64,000 bases of DNA from Bremerella sp. JC817 (GTDB taxonomy: Bacteria; Planctomycetota; Planctomycetia; Pirellulales; Pirellulaceae), in contig NZ_JBFEFG010000264.1 of the NCBI RefSeq assembly GCF_040718835.1, positions 186,001 to 250,000 on the forward strand, in the 5' to 3' direction. Shown here piece by piece: positions 9,467 to 19,833 of the stretch. The stretch's first letter is position 1. Each line of letters starts with the position of its first letter. Made by a program: the position numbers and the translations under genes. The notes under the pieces were generated by a model that saw only the letters and a program-made list of their open reading frames with translations, was not told where the DNA came from and ran no database searches.

Positions 9467-10747
9467 ATGAATCTTGCCCGCGTATTTCTTTCCCTCTCTC
9501 TGTGTGCCTTGCTGGCCACGACGGCACTGGCCGAACCGACGTTCGAGACCGTGCCGGCCCAATTGGTCAAGCCTCGCGAAGGCTTGAGTAACGTCTTAAA
9601 GAAGCTGGAAGAAGGCAAGACGGTCCGGGTCGCGTACCTGGGCGGTTCGATCACCGCGGCCAATGGCTGGCGCGTGAAGACGACTAAATGGCTGCAAGAG
9701 AAATACCCTAACGCCAAGATCGAAGAGATCCATGCCGCGATTGGCGGTACCGGCAGCGACCTGGGCGTGTTCCGCTTGGAACGTGACGCGTTGGTTCACA
9801 AGCCAGACCTTTTGTTCGTCGAGTTCGCCGTGAACGACGGTGGTGCTCCTCCGGAACGCATTTGGAAGGCGATGGAAGGGATCGTTCGCCAGACCTGGGC
9901 ATTGAACCCTGAAACCGACATCTGCTTTGTCTACACCTTCCGCGTTAACTACGAAGAACCACTGCGCAAAGGGGAATGTCCGCGTGCCGCTTCGGCGATG
10001 GAGATGTTGGCCGATCACTACGGGATTCCTTCGGTCAACTTCGCTTTGAAGGTGGTCGAGCTGGAATCTGATGGCAAGCTGACCTTCCAGTCGGATAAGC
10101 CGGAAGAAGGAAAGATTCACTTTTCGTCCGACGGCGTCCATCCGCTGGATGCTGGTCACGAGATCTACACCGAAGTCCTCGGCAAGGCGATCGAGCAGAT
10201 GGCTGCCAACCGTCAGCCGGTCGATCATCAAGCCAAGATGGCTACGCCGTTCGTCGCCGACAACTGGCAGGCCGCCAAGATGGTTCCGCTGAACGACAGC
10301 ATGCTGACGGGCAACTGGAAGCCGCTGGCCGAAGATGCCTCGCTGCAGCGTGCGTTCGGCAAGCGAATGGGCCAGATCTATGAAGGTAGCGAGCCTGGCA
10401 GCAAGATCACCTTCAAGTTCAAAGGTTCGACCGCCAAGATCTATGACCTGCTCGGTCCCGACGGAGGCCAGGTGCTGGTCACCGTCGATGGTAAGCCACA
10501 CGGCAAGCCGATTCCTCGGTTCGACAGCTATTGCACCTATCATCGGATCGCCACGCTGGGTCTGGCCGATGGGCTCGATCCTAACGAAGTGCATACGGTC
10601 ACGATCGAAATTCATCCTGACCAGCCAGATCGTCAGCCGGTTGCCTTCCGCTTGAAGGACCCGGAAGTCGAACTGAAGGCTCCGAAGTATCAGGGCACGA
10701 ATGTGCGTGCCAGCCAGATCCTAGTCCTGGGGGACATCGTTCCTTAA
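9467..10747 (+). CDS. Secreted SGNH/GDSL-type hydrolase with C-terminal accessory domain
   Basis: 426 residues. A signal peptide ([20 protein letters not shown]) is followed by an SGNH hydrolase domain (about 25-230). The block I nucleophile is in [12 protein letters not shown], block III Asn in EFAVNDGG, and the catalytic Asp/His pair in [12 protein letters not shown]. The C-terminal ~180 residues form a second beta-rich domain. Such enzymes often deacetylate or de-esterify polysaccharides. An in-frame ATG at 9455 lies inside the hairpin; the ATG at 9467 begins the signal peptide and is preferred. It closes the + strand cluster that begins at the sigma factor. Confidence 0.88.
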   Translation: MNLARVFLSLSLCALLATTALAEPTFETVPAQLVKPREGLSNVLKKLEEGKTVRVAYLGGSITAANGWRVKTTKWLQEKYPNAKIEEIHAAIGGTGSDLGVFRLERDALVHKPDLLFVEFAVNDGGAPPERIWKAMEGIVRQTWALNPETDICFVYTFRVNYEEPLRKGECPRAASAMEMLADHYGIPSVNFALKVVELESDGKLTFQSDKPEEGKIHFSSDGVHPLDAGHEIYTEVLGKAIEQMAANRQPVDHQAKMATPFVADNWQAAKMVPLNDSMLTGNWKPLAEDASLQRAFGKRMGQIYEGSEPGSKITFKFKGSTAKIYDLLGPDGGQVLVTVDGKPHGKPIPRFDSYCTYHRIATLGLADGLDPNEVHTVTIEIHPDQPDRQPVAFRLKDPEVELKAPKYQGTNVRASQILVLGDIVP

Positions 10748-10782
10748 GGTTCGCTTCCGGCGACAATTGATGACTGAATAAA

Positions 10783-10816
10783 AAGAGGCCTCGCGAACTG
10801 AATCGCGAGGCCTCTT
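10783..10816. terminator. Bidirectional intrinsic terminator
   Basis: A perfect 14-bp stem (10783-10796 with 10803-10816) and a 6-base loop between convergent genes. The leftward reading is followed by TTTTATTC, a better T-tract than the rightward one, so it serves the RND permease gene best. Confidence 0.85.
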
Positions 10817-10840
10817 GGTTTATCAAGTTGACCGTTGGCA

Positions 10841-13800
10841 TTAGGCCGGCGGCTCTGGCTCGGTTTCTTTGTGTTCTTGCACGTGGATCGGCGAGAGGCC
10901 TTCCTTCTGGAGGACCTTCATCACCACGTAGTAGAACACTGGGGTGAAGATCAAACCGAAGCCGGTCACACCCAGCATCCCGCTGAACACCGCCACGCCC
11001 AGGGCGTAACGCATTTCAGCACCAGCCCCGTGAGCCCAGAGGAGCGGAGCCACACCGAGCACGAACGCGAAGCTGGTCATCACGATCGGACGCAGACGCG
11101 TGGTACAGGCCTGGACGGTCGCTTCGAGCAGCGGCATCCCTTCCTTCTCCATCAGGTCCTTGGCGAACTCGACCACGAGAATCGCGTTCTTACACGCCAG
11201 CCCCACGAGCACCACGAACCCAATCTGTACGAAGATGTTCAAGTCCATCTGGGCGATGATAATGCCGGTCAAAGCGGCGAGCACGCACATCGGAACCACC
11301 AGGATGATCGTGACCGGAAGTTCCCAGCTTTCGTACTGGGCGGCCAGAATCAGGTAAACCAGGATCACAGCACCAATCAATGCCGAGATCGGATTTTGCA
11401 GCAAGTCTTTGAACGATGTGAACTGGCTGGCTTGTTCCTGTAGGAACGAGATTTCCGTCCACTCGGCTTCCATCGACGCAGGCAATTCTTCCTGGGCCAG
11501 GTTGTTCATGATTTCGAGCACCTGACCGGTACTGATGATCGGCACATTCACGCCGTTGATGGCGGCGGCCGGGAAGTTGTTGTAGCGGTTGATGAACATT
11601 GGTCCGACGCTGTCTTCGATCTTGCAGATCGATCCCAGCGGAACCATGCCGCCCGAGCGCCCTTTCACCTTCAACTGCTTGACTGAGTCCGAGTTGACGC
11701 GGAAACGGGATTCGGCCTGAACGTTGACTTGCCAGGTACGTCCGAAGCGATTGAAGTCGTTCACATAGGTACCACCCATGTAGACCTGCAACGCGTCGAA
11801 GACGTCGTTCAGTTCGACCCCCATCGCCTTACACTTCTCGCGGTCGATATCGATATACAACTGCGGCGTGCTGGCACGGAAGCTACTAAAGGCAACGACG
11901 ATGCCTGGCTGATCGAGTGCCGCGTTGGCCAGGCGATCGGCCTGGGCTTGCAGCACGGCATAGCCATTATCGCCACGGTCTTCGACCATCAGCTTGAAAC
12001 CACCCGCGTTGCCCAGACCATTGATCGGCGGGGCCTCGAAGACGGAGATACGAGCTTCTTCGATCTGGGCGAACTTCTTGCGAAGTTCCATCGCGATTGC
12101 TTCCGAAGACTCGGCCGCCGTATGTCGTTCCGAGAACGGATCGAGCACGAGGAAGCCACCACCCAGGTTCGAGGTCACAGCATTCTGCACAAACGACTGA
12201 CCGGCCACATCGACCACGTGACGCACGCCGTGCGTTTCCATGGCGATCTTTTCGATCTGCTTCATCACGTTGTCAGTACGTTCCAGCGAAGCCGAGTCGG
12301 GCAGCTGCACGTCGAAGATCAAGTAGCCTTGGTCCTGAGTCGGAATGAAGCCGCCGGGAACGGTCGTGAAACCGAAGCCAGTCAACGCAATCAAACCAAC
12401 GTAAACGAACAAGGCGACGAAGCTGATTCGCAGCAGCTTGGCGATTCCCTTGCCATATAGATCGGTCGCCCAATCAAAGGCATTGTTGAACACGCCGAAG
12501 ATCGCAGCCAACATCTTGTTGACGGTGTGGGCCAGCAGCACGCCTACCACAGCACCTGGAATGAAGAACGCAGCGTCGACAAGGTACTTCAGCGAACCAA
12601 GGTCGCTGTCTTTGGCGGTGATGAACATGTTGCCGAGCCAGGCCGTCAGCATGCCGAACAAGATGGCGATCCCCCACCAAGGCAACGCTTCGCGATCTTT
12701 GGTGTGGTCTTCGCCTGGTTTCGGATCGCTAAAGATCGATGTCGCACGAGCCGGCGTCATCGTCATGGCATTCAAAGCGGAAATAAGCATTGCTGCGGCG
12801 ATCGTCAACGCGAACTGACGGAAGAACTGCCCGGTGATCCCTCCGAGGAAGGCACTTGGGAAGAACACGCTGGAAAGCACCAGGGTGATCGCGATGATCG
12901 GGCCGGTGATTTCCGCCATGGCATTGATGGTGGCCTCGCGGACTTTATAGCCCATGCCTATCCATCGCTCGATATTTTCAAGCACCACGATCGCGTCGTC
13001 GACCACAATACCAATGGCCAGCACGAGCCCGAACAAGGTTAAGTTGTTCAGCGTGAAGCCCATCACCATCATGATGGCGAACGTACCGATCAGCGACACG
13101 CCGACGTCGATCAGGGGCAGCATCACGGCCTTCCAGTCTTGCAGGAAGAGCAACACCACGATCGCCACCAGAATGATGGCGTCACGCAGCGTCTTGAACA
13201 CTTCTTCCACCGACTGTTCGATGAATGGCGTGGTGTCGTAACCGATTTCGTATTCCAGACCTGGTGGGAAACGCTTCTTCAGTTCTTCCATGCGGGCCTT
13301 CACCCGTTCGCCCACATCCAGGGCGTTCGACCCAGGAAGCTGAAACACACCCAGACCTGCGGATGGCATCTGGTCGAGGCGGCACAACGTGTTTTGGTTC
13401 TTGGCACCCAGTTCGACGTAACCGACGTCGCTGATGTGCGTGATCTGACCATCTTCGCCCGTCTTGACCACGATGTCGGCGAACTGTTCTGGCGTGGTCA
13501 ATCGACCGAGCGTGGTCATGGTCAACTGCATTTCCTGTCCCTTGGGGACCGGAGGCTGACCAATCTGACCGGCGGCGACTTGGATATTTTGTTCTTTCAG
13601 CGCTGAGACCACTTCACCGGCGGTCATGTTTCGCGAGGCCAACGCATCGGGGTTCAACCAGATACGCATGCTGTAGTCTTGCTGACCCAGAATCTGCACG
13701 TCGCCCACGCCGTCGAGGCTGGCCAGCTGATCGCGAATCTGAATGGTGGCATAGTTGCTCAGATAAAGGTTATCGAGCAGCGGCTTGCCGGTTTCAGGGT

Positions 13801-14242
13801 CGTCCTTCGAGTAGAGGTTGACCGCCAGCAGAATATTCGGCGACTTCTTTTTCGTCGTCACGCCGGTTTGTTGCACCACGTCGGGAAGCAGCGGCACGGC
13901 TTGTGCGACGCGGTTTTGCACCAACACCTGGGCCATGTCGAGGTCGGTTCCCAGGGCGAAAGTGACCGTCAGGGTATAGCTGCCGTCACTTGCCGATTGC
14001 GACGACATATAGAGGGCGTCTTCGACACCCACCACTTGTTGTTCGATCGGAGCGGCGACCGTTTCGGCCACCACGTCGGCACTTGCACCAGCATACTGAC
14101 AGGTCACCGAAACCGTTGGTGGTGCGATTTCGGGATACTGGGCGATCGGCAACAGGTAAAGACAGATCGTGCCTGCCAATACGATGACAATCGAGATCAC
14201 CCAGGCAAAAATCGGGCGGTCGATAAAGAAGCGAGCCAGCAC
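10841..14242 (-). CDS. HAE1-type RND efflux permease (AcrB-like) with an enlarged central loop
   Basis: A 1133-residue proton-driven inner-membrane exporter, AcrB/MexB family. It starts MLARFFIDRPIFAWVISIV as AcrB does. The proton relay is intact: Asp415-Asp416 in GIVVDDAIVV, Lys in GLACKNAILVV, Arg in TTRLRPIVMTS. It is about 80 residues longer than typical AcrB. The excess lies at about 505-600, where the segment between transmembrane helices 6 and 7 has two extra hydrophobic stretches, WGIAILFGMLTAWLG and AAFFIPGAVVGVLLAH. It is transcribed after the adaptor gene with a 65-bp gap. No TolC-like outer-membrane gene lies nearby, so that part must come from elsewhere. Confidence 0.95.
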   Translation of the reverse strand: MLARFFIDRPIFAWVISIVIVLAGTICLYLLPIAQYPEIAPPTVSVTCQYAGASADVVAETVAAPIEQQVVGVEDALYMSSQSASDGSYTLTVTFALGTDLDMAQVLVQNRVAQAVPLLPDVVQQTGVTTKKKSPNILLAVNLYSKDDPETGKPLLDNLYLSNYATIQIRDQLASLDGVGDVQILGQQDYSMRIWLNPDALASRNMTAGEVVSALKEQNIQVAAGQIGQPPVPKGQEMQLTMTTLGRLTTPEQFADIVVKTGEDGQITHISDVGYVELGAKNQNTLCRLDQMPSAGLGVFQLPGSNALDVGERVKARMEELKKRFPPGLEYEIGYDTTPFIEQSVEEVFKTLRDAIILVAIVVLLFLQDWKAVMLPLIDVGVSLIGTFAIMMVMGFTLNNLTLFGLVLAIGIVVDDAIVVLENIERWIGMGYKVREATINAMAEITGPIIAITLVLSSVFFPSAFLGGITGQFFRQFALTIAAAMLISALNAMTMTPARATSIFSDPKPGEDHTKDREALPWWGIAILFGMLTAWLGNMFITAKDSDLGSLKYLVDAAFFIPGAVVGVLLAHTVNKMLAAIFGVFNNAFDWATDLYGKGIAKLLRISFVALFVYVGLIALTGFGFTTVPGGFIPTQDQGYLIFDVQLPDSASLERTDNVMKQIEKIAMETHGVRHVVDVAGQSFVQNAVTSNLGGGFLVLDPFSERHTAAESSEAIAMELRKKFAQIEEARISVFEAPPINGLGNAGGFKLMVEDRGDNGYAVLQAQADRLANAALDQPGIVVAFSSFRASTPQLYIDIDREKCKAMGVELNDVFDALQVYMGGTYVNDFNRFGRTWQVNVQAESRFRVNSDSVKQLKVKGRSGGMVPLGSICKIEDSVGPMFINRYNNFPAAAINGVNVPIISTGQVLEIMNNLAQEELPASMEAEWTEISFLQEQASQFTSFKDLLQNPISALIGAVILVYLILAAQYESWELPVTIILVVPMCVLAALTGIIIAQMDLNIFVQIGFVVLVGLACKNAILVVEFAKDLMEKEGMPLLEATVQACTTRLRPIVMTSFAFVLGVAPLLWAHGAGAEMRYALGVAVFSGMLGVTGFGLIFTPVFYYVVMKVLQKEGLSPIHVQEHKETEPEPPA

Positions 14243-14307
14243 GGTGTATTCCTTCGTCGTTAGTTAACGGCTATGAGCTTAAAAGGTTTCCACTACCAGG
14301 TAACTGG

Positions 14308-15612
14308 CTACGACTGGTCAGGGTTTTCGGAAGCAGGGGCTGCCTCCGAAGCGTTCGGGGTGGCCGGCTGATCCCCTACGTCATCAGCCGAATCAGCGGC
14401 AGGTGCCTCGGTATCGGTTTGGGCGTTCTGCAAGATCTTCTTATCGATTGGCGGAGGTTCTGGCATAGTGCCGTCGTGCGGAACGACTGGCTTGTCAGGT
14501 CGAACCAGCAGCGTACCGTTGATGATGACCTTCTCGCCTTTCTTCAAGCCGCTCGTTATGACACGCAGCTTGCCTTGCTTCGTGCCGAGCGTAACGCCGC
14601 GGCGCTGGGCGATGCCTTTGTCGTCGAGGACGTAGACATAGCGATCACTTTGATCCGCACCGATTGCTGCTTCCGGAACGAGAACCGCGTTGTACGGAGG
14701 ACCTGCGGCGACCTTGATACGGGCAAACAGGCCAGGGCGAAGGGCACCATTGGGGTTCGGTACCACGGCACGAACGGTCAACGTGCCGGTGCCAGCGGTG
14801 ACCTCGTTCGAGCCGAAGTCGATCGTCCCGAGATGTGGGTATTCGGTTCCGTCAGCCAGCATGATCTCGACAGGAATCTTACGATCTCGCAGCGAGCCAT
14901 CGTCGACACGGCCACCATTGGCTGCGGCGGCTTGTTCGATGTAATGCAGCAATGCGAGTTCGTCGATGTCGAAGTAAACGTACATCGGATCGACCGACAC
15001 AATCGTGGTCAGCAGGGTAGGGGCCCCGACGCCACTTTGCACCAGGTTGCCCTTGGTGACGTAGGTACGGTCGATGCGGCCACTAATGGCGGCGGTGATC
15101 GTGCAATAGTCGAGGTCGACCTTGCGAGCAGCCACGTTGGCTTCTGCCGCGGCGACCTGGGCGTTGGCTTCGTTCGCGGCCGCAACGCTCTCATCGTAAA
15201 GTTCCTGGCTCACAGCACCGCTGCCAACCAGCTTCTCGTTACGGGCCAAAGTTGCTTCCGCCAGCTTTGCCTTGGCTTGATACAAGGCAACCTGCGAAAC
15301 GGCCTGGTTGTATTCGGCCTGATAGGTTCGCTTGTCGATCAGGAACAGCAGTTCGCCTTCCTTCACGTTGGCACCATCCTGGAAGGCAACCTCTTGCAGA
15401 TAGCCCGAGACCTTCGCGTAGACGTCGACCGATGAAACAGCCTCGACATGCCCGGTGTATTCATCGAAGTCGACGACTTGTCGTTCAATGGCCGGGGCAA
15501 CGGTCACTTGCGGTGGTTCTGCCTTGGGCATTTGTCGACGGCGGCCGCAGCCTGCGACGGTCAAGACAACAACTGCCAAAATGGTGGCCAGGCGAAGCAA
15601 ATCCAGCTTCAT
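14308..15612 (-). CDS. RND efflux periplasmic adaptor (membrane fusion protein), lipoprotein
   Basis: 434 residues, the AcrA/MexA-type adaptor joining the permease to an outer-membrane channel. A lipoprotein signal ends at VVVLTVAGCGRR. The barrel-sandwich/lipoyl half (VSGYLQEVAFQDGANVKEGE), an alpha-helical hairpin rich in Ala/Glu (about 85-160), and the beta-barrel and membrane-proximal domains are recognisable. The C terminus is an unusual Pro/Glu/Ala/Asp-rich low-complexity tail of about 50 residues. An in-frame ATG exists at 15687, but the ATG at 15612 opens straight into the signal peptide. First gene of the two-gene efflux operon. Confidence 0.93.
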   Translation of the reverse strand: MKLDLLRLATILAVVVLTVAGCGRRRQMPKAEPPQVTVAPAIERQVVDFDEYTGHVEAVSSVDVYAKVSGYLQEVAFQDGANVKEGELLFLIDKRTYQAEYNQAVSQVALYQAKAKLAEATLARNEKLVGSGAVSQELYDESVAAANEANAQVAAAEANVAARKVDLDYCTITAAISGRIDRTYVTKGNLVQSGVGAPTLLTTIVSVDPMYVYFDIDELALLHYIEQAAAANGGRVDDGSLRDRKIPVEIMLADGTEYPHLGTIDFGSNEVTAGTGTLTVRAVVPNPNGALRPGLFARIKVAAGPPYNAVLVPEAAIGADQSDRYVYVLDDKGIAQRRGVTLGTKQGKLRVITSGLKKGEKVIINGTLLVRPDKPVVPHDGTMPEPPPIDKKILQNAQTDTEAPAADSADDVGDQPATPNASEAAPASENPDQS

Positions 15613-15755
15613 TTTCTGCTTCCCGTTGATATTCCAGTTGAAGGTCAGGCAATCGGAAGCAGGCAAGGTCAGGCCGCACGGGGCCAACCACGCATCGGAC
15701 TCCCTTCATAAAAAGGGAAAGCTCCCGAATTTGTGCACCTAACAAGATACCACGC

Positions 15756-15770
15756 ATTTCAGACTGAAAT
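15756..15770. promoter_or_regulatory. Perfect 7-1-7 palindrome upstream of the efflux operon
   Basis: ATTTCAG-A-CTGAAAT, centred about 150 bp upstream of the adaptor start. Its size and symmetry suit a dimeric repressor such as TetR- or MarR-family regulators that often control RND pumps. No regulator gene is adjacent, so the binding protein is unknown. Confidence 0.5.
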
Positions 15771-15912
15771 CAGATTCCCCGACCTTGCGATCATAAATTC
15801 GCGCGATCGAACGAACTTCCCCTCTTCGATGGCCAGGCCGGCATGCTCTAGGAGGTCCTTCTGGCAGCCGCCTACCCCCATAAACTCGGGCAGGGGAGCT
15901 TTCTTTAACCGT

Positions 15913-15929
15913 CTGAAATCAAGATTTCA
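15913..15929. promoter_or_regulatory. Second dyad sharing the CTGAAAT half-site
   Basis: CTGAAAT-CAAG-ATTTCA(A), about 150 bp from the first palindrome in the same intergenic region. The half-sites are the same but face the other way. It could be a second regulator site or a weak transcript-end hairpin for the kinase gene, which ends at 16003. Confidence 0.35.
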
Positions 15930-16002
15930 AAAGGGCCAGAAGCGGGCTTAAGTCGACGAGCCGATTGTCCGAGGAAAGAATTTTCACCCGCCCTGGAATC
16001 GA

Positions 16003-19000
16003 CTATTCAGGGTTGGTGGGGTTATGCAGCTTCGCTTGTGTGGCTTCGATAAACTTCTCGAGAATTGGAAACAATTCGTCAAGTTGAGCGTTGAATTCAG
16101 AGAGCTGCTCTTTGCCGGTCGAGAAGTCCATTTCCGAGCCCTGGGTCTCTAAACGCTGGGCAATCAGCGACACATTTTTTTGTTGAAAGAATTGCAGGGC
16201 GCTCTTCAGCTTGTGCGCAGCCATGCAAAGTTCAGTTCCGTTGGAGTCCTGAAATGCTCGACGAATTCGATCCTGACTCTCCCGCATTTCGGGGAGATAA
16301 GCCTGGACGATTTCGAGCAAAGCCCCCTCGTCGTTCCCCAAGCGTCGTTTCAGGTTGTCCCACGGCACCAACGAGGATTCAGCCGAGTCGACGATCTGGG
16401 TGCTGGTTTCTGGCTCGGTGGCTGGCACCACCGCGTCGGTCTCGGCCGATTCGCCATTGGCGACCAGGATCGCGTGGTGGATGGCCTTGTTCAACTCTTT
16501 CAGCGAGAGTGGCTTCGAGACGTAACTGTCGACGCCCGCATCAAGGCAGCGAGCCTGATCCAACGGCAAGGCGTGCGCAGTCGTCGCCACGATCGGCATG
16601 TGCTGTCCTGACTTCTGTTCCGCTTTACGAATTTCTTGCGTGGCGGTCAGGCCATCCATTTCTGGCATCTGGACGTCCATCAGAATGACATCGAACGATT
16701 GCATTTCCAGCAGTTCGAGCACAGCCTTGCCTGTCTCGGCGATCGTGATCGTATGGCCGAAACGCTTCAGCATCGCCAAGGCAACTTTCTGATTGGGGCG
16801 ACTGTCTTCCGCCAGCAGAATGTTCAGTGGCCTCAGGACCAGGGTTTGCTCTTCGGCTTGCTGCTGCTTTGTCTGAAGATCATGCGAACGTTCGATCAGG
16901 CCCATGCCGACTGCGATTGCTTCGACCACTTCGGAAGGCCGGGCCGGCTTCATGATACGCGAACAGATGTTGAGATTCCCTGGGGGATCGAGCTCGTGCA
17001 GATCACTGGAGGAAACCAGGATCGCGATGGGATTGCCATATTTCTCTGGGGCCCGACGAATTTCGCTGATAAGTTCGATACCATCTTTGTCCGGCATACG
17101 CATATCGGTCAGCAGGACATCGAACGGCCGATTGCCATCCATACCAACTTTCATCTGTTGCAAGGCATCGTCCGCGGTCTCGGCCGCCTGAGGCGAAAGA
17201 CCTTGGGAAGCCACGATACCGACAAGCGTTTCCAGGTTAATAATGTTGTCGTCAACAACCATCACACGCTTGCCAGCCAATTGGTCGGCGTACGAGTGCC
17301 AAGCCGGTTCCGCTTGCGTTTGACTGGCCCGAAGCCGGGTCGTGAAGCGGAATACGCTGCCGGTCCCAGGCTCGCTGGTCACCGAGATTGCTCCTCCCAT
17401 CAGATGAACCAGCCTCGACGAGATCGTCAGTCCCAAACCCGTTCCGCCAAACTTTCGCGTAAGCGAATTGTCGGCCTGCTCGAAGACGTTGAAGATCGAT
17501 TCGAGCTTGTCGCTGGGGATGCCGACGCCCGTGTCGCGGACGGTGAACTGCAGTTCGACGATATCTGAAGTGTCGCCTTCAGAATAGATCCGTGTGCAGC
17601 CAACATCGATCTGGCCGCTTGGTGTGAACTTGATGGCGTTACCCACCAGGTTGAACAGAATCTGGCGGATGCGTCCGGCATCGCCATGCACGGCTTCCGG
17701 AACATTGCTATCGACATGATAGACCAGGTCGAGCGGCATTCCGGAAGTCTTCTGCGAGAGTGGTTTCAGGACGTTGGCGATCAACTCACGCGGCTGAAAG
17801 TCGCCATCGCTGAGCTTCAGCTTGCCTGCTTCGATGCGTGAGAAATCGAGGATGTCGTTGATGATTCGCAGCAGCGAATTCGACGCGTCGGAAACGGTCA
17901 GCAAGTAGTCACGCTGGTCGGATGTCAGCGAAGTTCGCAGGACGGAGTCGGTCAGGCCGATGATGGCATTCATGGGCGTGCGAATTTCGTGACTCATGTT
18001 CGCCAGGAACTCGCTCTTCGCCCGATTGGCTTCTTCGGCATTGGCTCGGGCTGCCTTCGCCGACGCTTCGCTGTCCTGCAGTTCGTGGTAAAGATTCCGG
18101 GCGACCGCTTCGTTGCGACCCATCGACCAGACGATGCTGACCAGCAGGAACGTCAGAATCGTTCCGCCAACGCCGATCAACGACGGGGTGACTCGGTCGA
18201 TACGCAATTCGAAATTTGGCGAACTTCGCGTAACAATAATCCAGTGTCGCCCACCGGCGATAATTTCGGTTTCCTTGCGAAATAAGTTCCAACCCCATAA
18301 AGCAACCTCGTCGACCGTTGGTGACTGCGGCACCTCGAACGCATCTTCGTAAAGTGTCGTCGGGTCGCTAGGGTCGTCGGCATCTAGAATTTCAATTTCC
18401 AAAAGGCCCTGGTTGAGCTTGTCGATTCCGTCGAGAGTCTCGTTCAAAATGATTGGCGAATAGAGCAAGCCGATCAGGTTCTCTTCACGTTGATTCGGCG
18501 TGTCGACAGGGGCGTCCAGCTTATAGACCGGCAAGTAATAGAGAAACCCGCTCGTTTTCTTGTCGTCCTGCAATAGTTCGATTCGCCCGGTAATTTGCGG
18601 CTTGCCGGACATCATCGCCTTTTCAGCGGCTTTACGCCGAGTCGGTTCCGAGCCAATATCGAATCCCCACGCCGCGCGATTTCGATCGAGGGGATAAATA
18701 TGCTTGATCACGTAAAGATCTGGGGCGTTACTGGGACTGATGACGTCGAAATCTGGGGCATCATCCTTCCGTTCGGCCGCGATGAAATTATCGAGATCGC
18801 TTCGCATCACCCGTTGAATCAACCCGATGCCGATGGCACCGGGGAACTCTGTTTCGATGTCACGCGACTCGACAAATGTCTCGAACTCTTTTCGGGTCAC
18901 CTCTTCGCTGGCGAGGTACAACCCACGGGCCCCGCGCAAACCGTAAACGATTCGATTGATCCGGCGTCCAATTTCATCGACGGAAAGCTCTGTCAGGTGT

Positions 19001-19833
19001 TGGAAACGAGACTGGTTGATTCGATAGATATTCGACTGGGAATCAAGAACCAGAACGGATGTTACAAAGAAACCCAGCAACAAGGTTCCGGTGATGAACA
19101 TCGCCATCCAGCGAGCACGAGCCAGTTCGCGTCGAATCTGGTTCGCCGCGTCACGACTGCGGATCGACGCGCCGGAGTGTTCGATCAGCCAGATTCCTGA
19201 GGCGAGTACAACCAACAAAATGGCGGTGTGAATTGCGGTTGTGGAAAAGATACTCCCGCTACGAAGGCCCGAGGCTCGCACGATGTAAAGCACGACGCCA
19301 ATCGCGCCAAACAAGCCGCCCAATGCCAGGAGTCGTTCGCCAAATTTTCTTTTTCCGTGCAAGCTTAGCAGAAAGCCGCCGGATAAGAGCGATAGGCCGA
19401 TGGCGGTCCCGGTCGACATCAGTCCCGGCAGTTTTCCCCGGGCAACAGATCGTGGGTCCGCACTGACCAGCGTATCGATCCCGAACTGAACATTGAACAG
19501 GTTCTCGAAAATGCTGGCGAATGACAGCAGCAAAACCAACCAGCCCAGAACTTCTGGCAAGCGACTGCGAAGGTGATATGCCAGGATCGATTGAGACCGA
19601 AGCAATCCGGCGGCGGCTAGCATCGCCAGGCCCAGGGCCGTGTTGAACTTCATCGTTGGCAGGCCTGCGATCAGCGATCGTAAGGTAGTCCACTCGGCCG
19701 GCCAGGCAATCATGACGATCGCTGCGACGACAAGGGCGACCGCCAACAGCAATCGCGCTGCCATCACCCACCACGCAACCGAGATTTGTTGCGATTGCTC
19801 GGAGGGCTCGGGATGAAACAACGAATTCACCAT
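16003..19833 (-). CDS. CHASE-domain hybrid sensor histidine kinase with two receivers and HPt
   Basis: 1276 residues carrying a full phosphorelay. About 25-220 is an integral membrane sensor of several helices. A CHASE domain, probably extracytoplasmic, spans roughly 275-500 between membrane helices (245-265 and 550-570). HisKA has the phospho-acceptor His615 in [14 protein letters not shown]. The HATPase has N box LVGNAIKF and G boxes DTGVGIP and GGTGLGL. Receiver 1 has Asp910 ([12 protein letters not shown]) and receiver 2 Asp1053 ([11 protein letters not shown]); each keeps its Lys. HPt has His1207 in [12 protein letters not shown]. All catalytic residues are present. No response regulator lies beside it, so its output must be a distant protein. 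Confidence 0.95.
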   Translation of the reverse strand: MVNSLFHPEPSEQSQQISVAWWVMAARLLLAVALVVAAIVMIAWPAEWTTLRSLIAGLPTMKFNTALGLAMLAAAGLLRSQSILAYHLRSRLPEVLGWLVLLLSFASIFENLFNVQFGIDTLVSADPRSVARGKLPGLMSTGTAIGLSLLSGGFLLSLHGKRKFGERLLALGGLFGAIGVVLYIVRASGLRSGSIFSTTAIHTAILLVVLASGIWLIEHSGASIRSRDAANQIRRELARARWMAMFITGTLLLGFFVTSVLVLDSQSNIYRINQSRFQHLTELSVDEIGRRINRIVYGLRGARGLYLASEEVTRKEFETFVESRDIETEFPGAIGIGLIQRVMRSDLDNFIAAERKDDAPDFDVISPSNAPDLYVIKHIYPLDRNRAAWGFDIGSEPTRRKAAEKAMMSGKPQITGRIELLQDDKKTSGFLYYLPVYKLDAPVDTPNQREENLIGLLYSPIILNETLDGIDKLNQGLLEIEILDADDPSDPTTLYEDAFEVPQSPTVDEVALWGWNLFRKETEIIAGGRHWIIVTRSSPNFELRIDRVTPSLIGVGGTILTFLLVSIVWSMGRNEAVARNLYHELQDSEASAKAARANAEEANRAKSEFLANMSHEIRTPMNAIIGLTDSVLRTSLTSDQRDYLLTVSDASNSLLRIINDILDFSRIEAGKLKLSDGDFQPRELIANVLKPLSQKTSGMPLDLVYHVDSNVPEAVHGDAGRIRQILFNLVGNAIKFTPSGQIDVGCTRIYSEGDTSDIVELQFTVRDTGVGIPSDKLESIFNVFEQADNSLTRKFGGTGLGLTISSRLVHLMGGAISVTSEPGTGSVFRFTTRLRASQTQAEPAWHSYADQLAGKRVMVVDDNIINLETLVGIVASQGLSPQAAETADDALQQMKVGMDGNRPFDVLLTDMRMPDKDGIELISEIRRAPEKYGNPIAILVSSSDLHELDPPGNLNICSRIMKPARPSEVVEAIAVGMGLIERSHDLQTKQQQAEEQTLVLRPLNILLAEDSRPNQKVALAMLKRFGHTITIAETGKAVLELLEMQSFDVILMDVQMPEMDGLTATQEIRKAEQKSGQHMPIVATTAHALPLDQARCLDAGVDSYVSKPLSLKELNKAIHHAILVANGESAETDAVVPATEPETSTQIVDSAESSLVPWDNLKRRLGNDEGALLEIVQAYLPEMRESQDRIRRAFQDSNGTELCMAAHKLKSALQFFQQKNVSLIAQRLETQGSEMDFSTGKEQLSEFNAQLDELFPILEKFIEATQAKLHNPTNPE

